Below, in pieces: positions 1 through 8,252 of a DNA stretch of 64,000 bases (positions are counted from its first letter, which is position 1; each line of letters opens with the position of its first letter). The stretch covers positions 5,103 to 69,102 of the forward strand of contig CAKRZO010000019.1 of NCBI GenBank assembly GCA_934433135.1, in the 5' to 3' direction. Both the position numbers and the translations under genes were made by a program. The DNA is from an uncultured Acetatifactor sp. Lineage in GTDB: Bacteria > Bacillota > Clostridia > Lachnospirales > Lachnospiraceae. The notes under the pieces were generated by a model, which saw only the letters and a program-made list of their open reading frames with translations, did not search any database and had not been told where the DNA came from.

Positions 1-408
1 AAGCACATTCGGTCCGACCATAATATCCGGAAGCGTTTCTCCGGAATTAATCATCAGATTCAGTTTGGTACTGTAATCTGCGGAAGGAATTACCATAAAT
101 TCAATATCCAGTCCCAAGGCTTCCTCTGCTTCTACTGTCATTAAGTTGGTTTCATAATCTTCCACTCTGACATTATCCGGCATCGCAATGGTAAGCTTTA
201 CGCCTTCACAGACGCTTCTGGGATCAAATTCTTCCGTACCTGTCCCGGTTTCTGTCTGGGCATCCGCCTTGGTACTTTCCTGTACCTGACTGCTCTTTTC
301 TTCCCTTTCGGATGGTTTACGTTCCTTTTCGTTTGCGTTGCCGCATCCCGTAAGGGAAGCTGCCGTGCATGCAAATGCAAGCACAAGTGCTAAAACTTTT
401 CGCTTCAT
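1..408 (-). CDS. Extracellular solute-binding lipoprotein, N-terminal part only
   Basis: The gene starts at ATG 408 behind an AGGAGG site and runs off the left edge, so only 136 residues are visible. The N-terminus is a lipoprotein signal peptide with lipobox LTGC (Cys22). A hydrophilic Ser/Thr/Glu/Lys-rich linker follows to about residue 65, then the start of an Lpl-type sugar-binding fold (KLTIAMPDN, then SGETLPDIMVGP). Proteins of this family capture oligosaccharides outside the membrane for CUT1/Lpl ABC permeases. Permease genes would be expected beyond the window edge. It is divergent from the AraC regulator at 667, a likely regulator by position (inference). The substrate is unknown. 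Confidence 0.85.
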   Translation of the reverse strand, partial: MKRKVLALVLAFACTAASLTGCGNANEKERKPSEREEKSSQVQESTKADAQTETGTGTEEFDPRSVCEGVKLTIAMPDNVRVEDYETNLMTVEAEEALGLDIEFMVIPSADYSTKLNLMINSGETLPDIMVGPNVL

Positions 409-551
409 CTTCGTTTCCTCCTTGCTCAGCGTTAGAGTTTTCTTGCTGTTACTTTTTTATTAAAAGACATAGTTCACCGGAATTCAACGTGATATATCCG
501 GATTTTATATGGAAATTTCTTTTTTCCGTCCTTTGCCGCACAGCTTATTCA

Positions 552-585
552 TCATGAAAAACCCGTATTTCTTCATGATTTTTTT
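552..585. terminator. Hairpin with T-run in a divergent intergenic region
   Basis: Arms TCATGAA (552-558) and TTCATGA (572-578) are followed by seven T. It looks like a rho-independent terminator reading rightward, yet it lies between two divergent genes and upstream of the promoter at 605. It may stop stray transcription or be a remnant. Confidence 0.45.
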
Positions 586-604
586 GTTTTTACCTTTCCG
601 GGAA

Positions 605-634
605 TTGACGGTTTCCAAAGGATAATATTATAAT
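605..634 (+). promoter_or_regulatory. Promoter of the membrane AraC regulator
   Basis: TTGACG at 605-610 and TATAAT at 629-634 are separated by 18 bp. They lie about 32 bp upstream of the ATG at 667, which has the site GCGGAGGA. Confidence 0.6.
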
Positions 635-666
635 AATGAAAAACATCGTTTTGCGGAGGAATCCTC

Positions 667-2859
667 ATGAAAATCGCTTTTCGCCAAAACCATTCCCGCT
701 CTGTTTTTCAATGGTTTTTATCCATATATCTGATTATTTTCCTCATATTCTGCATTTCCTTACTGCCGCTTTTGATTTATGTAAAAAATGTATTTTCCAC
801 CCTGCAAAAGGAAACGTTACAACACCAGTTATTCACTGCTTCCACGCAGTTTGAATCCGTTGTAAACGGCTTAAATAATGCATCGTCCGTGCTCGCCGCC
901 GATACGCGTTTTCGCTCGATCCGCTATTCCGTAAAAAAGGATCCTGCTTCCATACCCGTAAACGATCTTTCCCAGTTAAAGAAAACGTTTTATGGATTAT
1001 CCGCCTCTTTGAATCTGATTACTTACGGCGTTCTGCAGATTGATGCAGATGGAACTATCGTCGTCACCAAAGAAGGAATCTTCCCCAGTGACAAAATTTT
1101 GTTTTACCCGGACTTTTTTTGCGTAAACGACTTCAGCCGCAGCCAATGGACTGCCCTTTTGGATCAATACGATGGTTCATTTTTGCCCATGCAACGCGTA
1201 AAGGCATCCGGCAAGGAATATGAGGCTCTCATTTATACCACAGACTGGAACTCGGCCGGCCACCTCTATGCCTGTATCCCGATTTCTGACATTCGGAAGC
1301 TGCTGTTCGGCCAAATGGGGCAGACTGGCTACTACCTTACGATTTCCGACCTCCAGGATGAAATTCTTTATACCGACCTGCCTGCCCCTGCAACTGAATA
1401 CCGAACCTTCAGCACCCGTAACTTTAAATGCCGGCTGAACATCAGCATACATGTGGATCCCGCTGTTTTCAACCGGAAAATGCAGCCATTATACTTATTT
1501 GTATCTGTTTACTGTTTCGTTCTGATCATCGGCATGCTGATTCTGATTCTGTCCTTTACGCGGATTACCGCAAGACCTGTCCTTGATATTATACAGATCC
1601 TGGAACACAGCCGGCATATCCCCACATCCGGCAATACTGCTTCGGAAAGTGATGAACGAAACACCCCTTTATCCCGGCAGCATGGATTTCGTTATATCTC
1701 CGCAAGCATCCATGCGGCGGATACGCACTTAGGGCAGTATCAGAACATTATCTTCAACCAACAGAAAATTCTGCAGGCACGTTTTATGGAAAAAGCACTG
1801 ACCGGACAGCTGATTGCTTTAAAAGACATTCAGAATTTTCATCTTTACTTTCCGGATTTTCCGAAAAGCTATTGTCTGCTGCTTGTCCATTTGTGGTCCT
1901 ATACGGAAAATAAAATGCCCTATCAAGAACCGATGCATCTGATTTCCGCTTTTTTGCAGGCTGAACTACCGGATGTCTATCAGCAGCAACTAAGTGATTC
2001 CGAGCTTCTTTTGCTGCTGTCGGAAGAGGATTTTGACAGGCAGCGTAAAACCCTGGATTTTCTGGTGGATAACATTAACCGGGAGGAACCCACTTACTTT
2101 ATCCGCTGCATCGCAAGCCGTATCTGTCACCACCTGGAGAGTCTTCCCATCGCCTATCGCCAGCTGCAGGATATGGACAGCCTTTCCTTTCAAGAGGAAC
2201 GGACGCGGGTCTGTACCATTTCCGATTCCTCCGGGTCTGCGCAGTCTCCCTTTACCCTGCCGGAGTTTCTGACCTTGTATAATGCCATTACCTACGGCAA
2301 CCGGGATATGGCTCTTGCTAAGCTTCGCAGTTATGCGGATACCCTGGGGACTACACAGTATTCTCCCCAGGTACGTCATGTATATGAAATGTTAGAAACG
2401 CTTCTGACCTGCATTAAGCTGGAGCATCCCCAGCAGCTGGCGGACCTGCACATTCCTCCCTATCAGACAGGTACGGATCTGTATCTGCAGTTTCAACCGC
2501 TGATCTTACATTTCTGCGACCTGCTTCATCAGCAGGAAGAGACGGAATCGGATTCTTTTGTAAAGGATGTGCTGCGTTATATCGATGCGAATTACACCGA
2601 CAGCAATTTATGCCTGACCACCCTGGAAACGCATTTCAAATGCTCCCCCTCTACCATCTATAAGGCATTTAAAAAGAATGGGGATATGACCGTTGCAAAT
2701 TATATTACGCAGAAACGCATGAACCTTGCCAACGAACTGTTAGCCAAAAATCAGAAGACTATCAATGAGATTGCCCTGGAATGCGGCTTTGCCAACGTCA
2801 ACACCTTTTACAAGGCCTACAAACGTGTGCACGGACATGCACCTACGATGCCAAACTAA
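667..2859 (+). CDS. Membrane-spanning AraC-family regulator with extracellular sensor domain
   Basis: A 730-residue one-component regulator. A first membrane helix (about residues 17-41) and a second (about 277-299) enclose a roughly 230-residue extracellular region of the size expected for a Cache-type sensor. A cytoplasmic linker follows, then an AraC-type double helix-turn-helix in the last 100 residues (SPSTIYKAFKK, then EIALECGFANVNTFYKAYKR). Unlike the two-component pairs elsewhere in the window, it has no receiver or kinase domain, so the ligand signal presumably passes straight to the DNA-binding domain. It is divergent from the lipoprotein gene at 1-408 and probably controls that transporter (inference). 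The start has GCGGAGGA 6 bp upstream. Confidence 0.85.
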   Translation: MKIAFRQNHSRSVFQWFLSIYLIIFLIFCISLLPLLIYVKNVFSTLQKETLQHQLFTASTQFESVVNGLNNASSVLAADTRFRSIRYSVKKDPASIPVNDLSQLKKTFYGLSASLNLITYGVLQIDADGTIVVTKEGIFPSDKILFYPDFFCVNDFSRSQWTALLDQYDGSFLPMQRVKASGKEYEALIYTTDWNSAGHLYACIPISDIRKLLFGQMGQTGYYLTISDLQDEILYTDLPAPATEYRTFSTRNFKCRLNISIHVDPAVFNRKMQPLYLFVSVYCFVLIIGMLILILSFTRITARPVLDIIQILEHSRHIPTSGNTASESDERNTPLSRQHGFRYISASIHAADTHLGQYQNIIFNQQKILQARFMEKALTGQLIALKDIQNFHLYFPDFPKSYCLLLVHLWSYTENKMPYQEPMHLISAFLQAELPDVYQQQLSDSELLLLLSEEDFDRQRKTLDFLVDNINREEPTYFIRCIASRICHHLESLPIAYRQLQDMDSLSFQEERTRVCTISDSSGSAQSPFTLPEFLTLYNAITYGNRDMALAKLRSYADTLGTTQYSPQVRHVYEMLETLLTCIKLEHPQQLADLHIPPYQTGTDLYLQFQPLILHFCDLLHQQEETESDSFVKDVLRYIDANYTDSNLCLTTLETHFKCSPSTIYKAFKKNGDMTVANYITQKRMNLANELLAKNQKTINEIALECGFANVNTFYKAYKRVHGHAPTMPN

Positions 2860-2912
2860 CGGGATTCTCCCGGAGCGTTCTATGCCATGAGACGCAGCTT
2901 CCCCTAACGACA

Positions 2913-2955
2913 AAAAAGAGACCGTTCCCGGTTTTCCCGGAGGAGGTCTCTTTTC
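2913..2955. terminator. Bidirectional terminator between convergent genes
   Basis: AAAAAAGAGACC (2912-2923) pairs with GGTCTCTTTT (2945-2954), giving A/T tails on both sides. It sits between the convergent AraC regulator (ends 2859) and the DUF4965 gene (ends 2990). Confidence 0.75.
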
Positions 2956-2989
2956 ATTTTCTTCGTTTTCTCTTTTTCGTTACCGGCTA

Positions 2990-4876
2990 TTACGATAATA
3001 GTGCAATATAAAGTCCGCCGATTACGCTTCTGTGGCGGAAGCCTCTCATTTCGGAGGTATCCGCATAATACCAGTCGGTCATGGGCACTCTGGTGCGCAT
3101 GGTGCTGTAGGCTTTCCATAAAAGTCCCACAAGTGTCTCAAAGCCTTTTCTGTCGGGAGCAAGGTAAGCCGCCCAGACAAGCCAGTCTGACTTGGTATAT
3201 TTTTCTCTGCTGTCAAGAGGCACGCCGTAAGGAAGCGCTTCTTCCAGGTAACGCTTTACTTCGCCTTCATAAACCTTCTGCGGGAAAAGCTGTGTCTTCC
3301 AGATCTTATCCCAAATCAGGTTGTATTTTAAGCTGAATGTACCGGGTCTGTCGAAAGTAAGGCGATAACTGCCGTCCTCATTGGCCGCCCGTACACACCA
3401 AGAATCCGCATACTCTTTTGCCTTTTCCATCAGCTCCTGCGCTTCCTTTTCTCTGCTGAAACGGGAAAGAATTTTGGCATATCCGACCATTCCCATGATG
3501 GCTTTCAGCGCCAGATTGCAGTTATGAGCCAGGCGTCCGGCAAAATCATCGGTACACAGCTGATCTTCCGGATCCGCGCCGTAGGTCACCAGATATTCGT
3601 TCCATTTTGCCAAAGTTTCCAGGTAAGGTCTTGCAAATTCCACACTGTTTTGTACTTCGCAGATTGCCGCAAAAAGAATCATCAGATTGCCGCATTCTTC
3701 CACCGGCATCTGGTACTTCAGCTGCTGCTTTGTGCCGTCTGCGCCGTAAACCTGACCGTTTAAGATCGGATACTGTCCCACATCATGAGGTGCGAAATCA
3801 TATTCCCACGCACCGCTTTCGGCGAACCGCATCACCGGCCGGATCATGGCTTTTAAAAGCTCCGGATTCAGGTACAGATACATAGGAGCCGAAGGATACG
3901 TTACATCCACGGTGGCCGCGCAGCCGTTGGAGAAGCACTCCTTGGAGATATAAATCAGCTCTCCGTTTTCATCCACCGCCAGCTTCTGGGCAGCCATGGC
4001 CTGGCGGTAGGCAAGCAGTAAAAGTTGTGCGTACTCTGTTCCGCCCTTTTGGGTCGCATCCTTACGGATCTTCTCCGAAAGAGCGTCACAGCGTTCCTTC
4101 AGGTCATCGTATTGCGCCATTGCTTCCGCGATGGCTTCTTCGATCGTCTTTCCGTCCTTTTTCCAGTAAGCCTTTACCGGCTTTTCAAAATAAATCAGAC
4201 TGTCAATATCATCATAGGCAAAAAGGAACAATGCTTCCGGTTCCACCGGTGCCTCCGCATAAACCGCATACAGATCGTCAAATACTTCGTTGCCGCAGGA
4301 CACACCGTTCTCCGCTATCAGGTAGAAATACCCCCAGTCGATCCGCACGTCATCTCCGCTTCTCCACAGAATCTTCTGTGCGCCGCTTCCCATGCGGCAT
4401 CCCACAGTCCCCGGTATCTGCGTCGGTTCGGACCAGGCGCGTCCTTCTCCTTTTTTGTTCAGCACCAGCTCTTCACTGCAGGAAATTTTAGCGCTTACAC
4501 GATGTTCCTTTCCGTCCAGATTCCTTACTTTTAACTTCAGGTACGATACCGGTCTGGATGCATAGTAAAGATCATCGGCCAACATCGGTGTGGTAAACAG
4601 CGCCGTCAGTTCCACCGACTCGTTGGCAAATACCACAATTGTCGTGCAGGCATCAAACTCCGCACGAATCTGGGGAATTTGGGAAAGTTTTCTCTTGGGA
4701 TCCGCCGGTTTCCCCAGAAAACAAAACTCCTCTCCATCCACCTTAAGAATTCCCAGCATGGAATTGGGACTTCCGGTCCAGTGAACAGGCATTTTTTCAT
4801 TTAATTTGTCCTCACTCCAGACACTGAAGTAGGGATCCACCGTAATTAACGGCGTACATGGCATTCGAAACTGCAT
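2990..4876 (-). CDS. Glutaminase-A-like protein (DUF5127/DUF4965/DUF1793 family)
   Basis: A 628-residue protein starting with MQFRMPCTPLITVDPYFSVW. The motif LITVDPYFSVWS is characteristic of the fungal glutaminase A family: an N-terminal beta-sandwich (DUF5127), then the six-hairpin helical domain (DUF4965/DUF1793). Helical-toroid motifs seen here include YRQAMAAQKLAVDENGE, DVTYPSAPMYLYLNP and FAPHDVGQYP. The fungal founder is secreted, but no signal peptide is visible here, so the protein should be cytosolic. It is the last gene of the ABC/FAD/GH42 operon, about 200 bp after the GH42 stop. The helical toroid resembles glycoside hydrolase folds, so glycosidase activity is as plausible as amide hydrolysis. 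The family call is firm; the reaction is uncertain. Confidence 0.8.
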   Translation of the reverse strand: MQFRMPCTPLITVDPYFSVWSEDKLNEKMPVHWTGSPNSMLGILKVDGEEFCFLGKPADPKRKLSQIPQIRAEFDACTTIVVFANESVELTALFTTPMLADDLYYASRPVSYLKLKVRNLDGKEHRVSAKISCSEELVLNKKGEGRAWSEPTQIPGTVGCRMGSGAQKILWRSGDDVRIDWGYFYLIAENGVSCGNEVFDDLYAVYAEAPVEPEALFLFAYDDIDSLIYFEKPVKAYWKKDGKTIEEAIAEAMAQYDDLKERCDALSEKIRKDATQKGGTEYAQLLLLAYRQAMAAQKLAVDENGELIYISKECFSNGCAATVDVTYPSAPMYLYLNPELLKAMIRPVMRFAESGAWEYDFAPHDVGQYPILNGQVYGADGTKQQLKYQMPVEECGNLMILFAAICEVQNSVEFARPYLETLAKWNEYLVTYGADPEDQLCTDDFAGRLAHNCNLALKAIMGMVGYAKILSRFSREKEAQELMEKAKEYADSWCVRAANEDGSYRLTFDRPGTFSLKYNLIWDKIWKTQLFPQKVYEGEVKRYLEEALPYGVPLDSREKYTKSDWLVWAAYLAPDRKGFETLVGLLWKAYSTMRTRVPMTDWYYADTSEMRGFRHRSVIGGLYIALLS

Positions 4877-5072
4877 GACGCTTCCTCCTCTTGGCTTTCT
4901 TTACCCATTTGCATAATCCCGAACTGCAGCTCTGTACTTCTTACATCCGGTACAACGTTTTCCTGCTGCATCATCGTAAAAGCACAGCGCAATCCATGAT
5001 ATCAAATGAGGGGCAAAATACCTTTTGACCCTCATACATTGTATCAAAGAGTCTGCAAAAAGAGAAGAGGTT

Positions 5073-7124
5073 TTATCCGCACATAAGTGAGGATTCTGCG
5101 CATGGTACTTCAAGAATTGCCGTTTTTCCTCCCGGTATGGTAAGCATTCCGTCCACATACCGGTCGGAGAGCAACTCTTTTGCGCAAGGGACGCGGAAAC
5201 TTGCCTCCTGCGTCTTCCAGTTGGTATAAAACAGGTACCGAACGCCGTCCTTTTCTCTCACGCTGCATTCGATTCCTTCCGGCAGTTCCTGCACTCCCGC
5301 TACCTTTGTTTTCCGTAAAAGTTTCCCGTAAAAAGCCGTTAAAAATGCTTTGTCCGTCCTTGCGGCCATATAGTAAACCCTTCCGCATTCCGGATTTTCA
5401 TAAGGAACGCAACTAGTCAATGCCGGCAGTCCCTGATAATAATCCTGCTGATAAACCGCTTCCGGCACTGCCTTTAACAGGTGAATGACCTCGCAGTAGT
5501 AATGTAAGGAAAAAGTCCCTTCCAGTCCAAGACTGTTGCCGGGAAGCAGCTGCATCTGATTGGATTCTTCCGGATATAAGGTATCCAGTTCTTCCGTCCA
5601 AATACCTGCAAGTTCCCGTAAAGGACCCGGAAAACCGCCCTCAAAGCACAGGTCATTTTCATCCGTAATACCGCTTAAATAAGTAAGAACCAGGGTTCCG
5701 CCTGCTTTCACAAAATCCGACAGACGTTTAGCCATGCCTTCCTTCAGCAGGTAGAGCATGGGCGCTGCAATCAGTTTATATTCCGCCAGGTCTTGTCCTT
5801 CCTCCAAAAGATCCACATTGATTCCATGCCGTCTGAGCGCTCCGTAATGTTCCCGTACAATCTCTTCATAGGCCTTATCCCGCCTCGGTCCTTTTGAACC
5901 ATCGATTGCCCACCGATTGTTCCAGTCATAGAGGATAGCTGCCCGGGCAGGCACGGACGCACCGACAATCTGAGAAATCCGCTTAAGGCATTCCCCGACC
6001 TGTGCCACCTCCCGAAAAACTCTGGTATCCGCCGACCCGTCATGTCCGATGACCGCTCCGTGGAATTTTTCAAAAGCACCTCTGCTTTTGCGCCATTGAA
6101 AATATTGTACGGAATCCGCTCCGTGAGCCACGGCCTGCAGGCAGGCCGCCAGATGGACTCCCGGGCCTTTGCCTTTTCCCACTTCTGTCCAGTTTGTCAT
6201 GGAAGGAGTCGTTTCCATCAACAGGAATGGCTTTCGTTTTAAAGATCGTATCACATCGTATTCAAATCCGGCCTGCAGGGCAACCTCTGTGTTATCTCCC
6301 CTCAGCCAGTCCGGATAGATATCGATGGAAGCGATATCCAGGGATTCGGCCAGCCTGTGATAATCTACCTCGGGAAAACTGCCGATCATATTGGTGGTAA
6401 TCGAAACAAGTGGACTGCTTTCCCTTACCGCAGCGATTTCCAGATCCATAAAAGCCTTCGTCTGCCGTGTCACAAAGCGCTTCCAATCCAAGATAAGTCC
6501 CTGGATAGCCATTTCCCCGATGGGAGAAGGGGATTCGATCTGATTCCAATCGGTAAAGCGCTTCGACCAGAAGGTTGTCCACCAGGCCTTATTCAAAGCC
6601 TCCAGCGTCACGTATTTTTCTTTTAAAAATTCCCGGAACGCTTCCTGACACAGCGGGCAATGACATTCTCCGTGGTATTCATTGGAAATATGCCAGGCTT
6701 TCAGTGCCGGATGCTTCCCATATCGGGCAGCAAGCTGGCGGTCAATCGTTACCGTAAGTTCCCGGTATTTTGGAGACGTGTAGCAATGATTCATCCGCAT
6801 ACCGTAAAGATTCTTTCTCCGATCCGGCGTCGTTCTTAAAACCTCCGGATATGCTTTGGCAAGCCAGGCGGGTCTTGCGCCGCTTGGTGTTGCCAGGATA
6901 ACCCCGATGCCGTTTTGATAAAGTCTCTCTATAACGGCATCCAGCCAGCCGAAATTCCACTTGCCTTCTTCCGGCTCCAGCATCGCCCAGGCAAAAACAC
7001 CCAAGGTAACAACACAGATACCCGCCTGGTTCATCAGGCGGATATCCTCTTCCAAAATATCAGGCCGATCCAGCCACTGCTCCGGATAATAATCGGCTCC
7101 ATGCCAAAATTTCGTTGTTTTCAT
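5073..7124 (-). CDS. GH42 beta-galactosidase, cytosolic
   Basis: A 683-residue glycoside hydrolase family 42 enzyme: N-terminal TIM barrel (to about residue 380), beta-galactosidase trimerisation domain (about 390-590) and short C-terminal beta domain. The start at 7124 is chosen for the AAGGAG site before it; a longer reading frame to 7211 adds a Lys-rich stretch without homology. Acid/base Glu149 lies in HISNEYHG and the nucleophile Glu304 in FLLMETTPS. Cys114, Cys154, Cys156 and Cys159 match the GH42 zinc cluster. There is no signal peptide, so it should hydrolyse imported beta-galactosides in the cytosol. The operon context (ABC importer upstream, galK and galT nearby) supports galactose release. 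Confidence 0.93.
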   Translation of the reverse strand: MKTTKFWHGADYYPEQWLDRPDILEEDIRLMNQAGICVVTLGVFAWAMLEPEEGKWNFGWLDAVIERLYQNGIGVILATPSGARPAWLAKAYPEVLRTTPDRRKNLYGMRMNHCYTSPKYRELTVTIDRQLAARYGKHPALKAWHISNEYHGECHCPLCQEAFREFLKEKYVTLEALNKAWWTTFWSKRFTDWNQIESPSPIGEMAIQGLILDWKRFVTRQTKAFMDLEIAAVRESSPLVSITTNMIGSFPEVDYHRLAESLDIASIDIYPDWLRGDNTEVALQAGFEYDVIRSLKRKPFLLMETTPSMTNWTEVGKGKGPGVHLAACLQAVAHGADSVQYFQWRKSRGAFEKFHGAVIGHDGSADTRVFREVAQVGECLKRISQIVGASVPARAAILYDWNNRWAIDGSKGPRRDKAYEEIVREHYGALRRHGINVDLLEEGQDLAEYKLIAAPMLYLLKEGMAKRLSDFVKAGGTLVLTYLSGITDENDLCFEGGFPGPLRELAGIWTEELDTLYPEESNQMQLLPGNSLGLEGTFSLHYYCEVIHLLKAVPEAVYQQDYYQGLPALTSCVPYENPECGRVYYMAARTDKAFLTAFYGKLLRKTKVAGVQELPEGIECSVREKDGVRYLFYTNWKTQEASFRVPCAKELLSDRYVDGMLTIPGGKTAILEVPCAESSLMCG

Positions 7125-7180
7125 ATCGCTCCTTTTTTTCTGTGAGCTTTTCTTTTTTTGCGCAGATACTCCGCTTTCGG

Positions 7181-7211
7181 TTTTGCGAATGGTGCGTTTG
7201 AGCTGTAACAA
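7181..7211 (-). repeat. Diverged copy of the dispersed GTAACAGTTCAGACG repeat
   Basis: Read on the minus strand it begins GTTACAGCTCAAACGCACC and continues ATTCGCAAAACC. It matches the consensus with a few changes and lies in the short gap between the oxidoreductase stop and the GH42 start. Confidence 0.6.
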
Positions 7212-7220
7212 ATTGCGTTT

Positions 7221-8252
7221 TCAGCACGGTTGTGTCCCAAGGCAGGCCTTCACCTGCTCCGCCAGCTCAATACCGGTTTCGATCGCCCAGACGTTGGAAT
7301 ATCCTTCCGTATCCCGGCGAAACAAACCGATGTTTTCCGGAATCTGCGCCTTACGGATTCCGTACCGGTTCAGAATCGGGGCTACGAAAATAATCGTCAT
7401 CTGCGGGAAAATTTCCTTTTCGCGAAGTGTTTTACGCAAATCATAGGAAAACTCTCTCATGCCGGCCTGAATCTGTGATAAAACAAAAGGATCCAACTCC
7501 GTTGTCTGTGCTTCGATTCCGGTAAAAATGGTTTCTCCGAACCGACTGTTGCGGCAGAAACGAATCGACTGCGAAGTATAAAGAATTTCGCCTTTCCCGC
7601 CGCTGCCTTTTTTGCGTTCCGTGAAAGGAAAATCCAGCTCTCCGATCAGGTAATCGCCTTCTTTGCGGTATCCGGGTTTTGCATATTTTTGCAGCTCCTG
7701 CTCAGAGATTCCGCTGCATTTCATGCTGCTTCTTATTGTTTTAACTCGTAATGCCGCCGCTTCTTCCGGAACAAATCCGGCTGCGGCTGCCGTAGCCGCA
7801 TAATCGCCTGCATCAATGATCGCTTTCGCATATACATCAATGGGTCCGGTTTTGCATTCGATTCTGCACAGAGATTCCTTCCCTTCCGTTCCTGGAATCA
7901 CTTCCGATACAAAGATATGGGTCAGCACGGTGACACCAGCTTCTTTTAAAAGGGAAGCCAGAACCGTTTTCAGTTTCTGATCATCATAAAACGGTCCATT
8001 GATCTGCTGTGCTTCTCCCGCTTCTTTCAAAATGCGTTCCCCATAGGCATACGCTTTTCCCAAAGACAGTTCCGAAAGCGGCAGATAGGTCTCCAGTCCG
8101 TTTGTGGATGCTTCCCCCAGGGAACCCTGCTGCTCGATTAAAAGTACGCGCTGTCCTGCCTTTGCCAGTTCGGCTGCCGCAATGCATCCTTCCAGACCGG
8201 AGCCGGTTACCAGGACATCCGTCCGAATCTCCTTTTTTACTGTCTGACTCAT
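7221..8252 (-). CDS. FAD-dependent oxidoreductase, short form
   Basis: A 343-residue flavoprotein. The N-terminal dinucleotide-binding motif GSGLEG (about residues 17-22, in DVLVTGSGLEGCIAAAELAK) and the acidic end of strand 2 (VLLIEQQG) show FAD binding. The C-terminal NVWAIETGIELAEQV matches the closing FAD segment. It is about 165 residues shorter than its upstream neighbour, to which its N-terminus is similar, and its start overlaps that gene by 4 bp (ATGA), implying translational coupling. The two may form a hetero-oligomer or act in sequence (inference). The substrate is unknown. Placement between sugar permeases and a GH42 enzyme suggests oxidation of a sugar or aglycone. Confidence 0.8.
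   Translation of the reverse strand: MSQTVKKEIRTDVLVTGSGLEGCIAAAELAKAGQRVLLIEQQGSLGEASTNGLETYLPLSELSLGKAYAYGERILKEAGEAQQINGPFYDDQKLKTVLASLLKEAGVTVLTHIFVSEVIPGTEGKESLCRIECKTGPIDVYAKAIIDAGDYAATAAAAGFVPEEAAALRVKTIRSSMKCSGISEQELQKYAKPGYRKEGDYLIGELDFPFTERKKGSGGKGEILYTSQSIRFCRNSRFGETIFTGIEAQTTELDPFVLSQIQAGMREFSYDLRKTLREKEIFPQMTIIFVAPILNRYGIRKAQIPENIGLFRRDTEGYSNVWAIETGIELAEQVKACLGTQPC

Noticed and set aside
1990..2379. Minus-strand open frame inside the membrane AraC gene
   Set aside because: It is a shadow of the coding strand, with no ribosome site and no recognisable domain.
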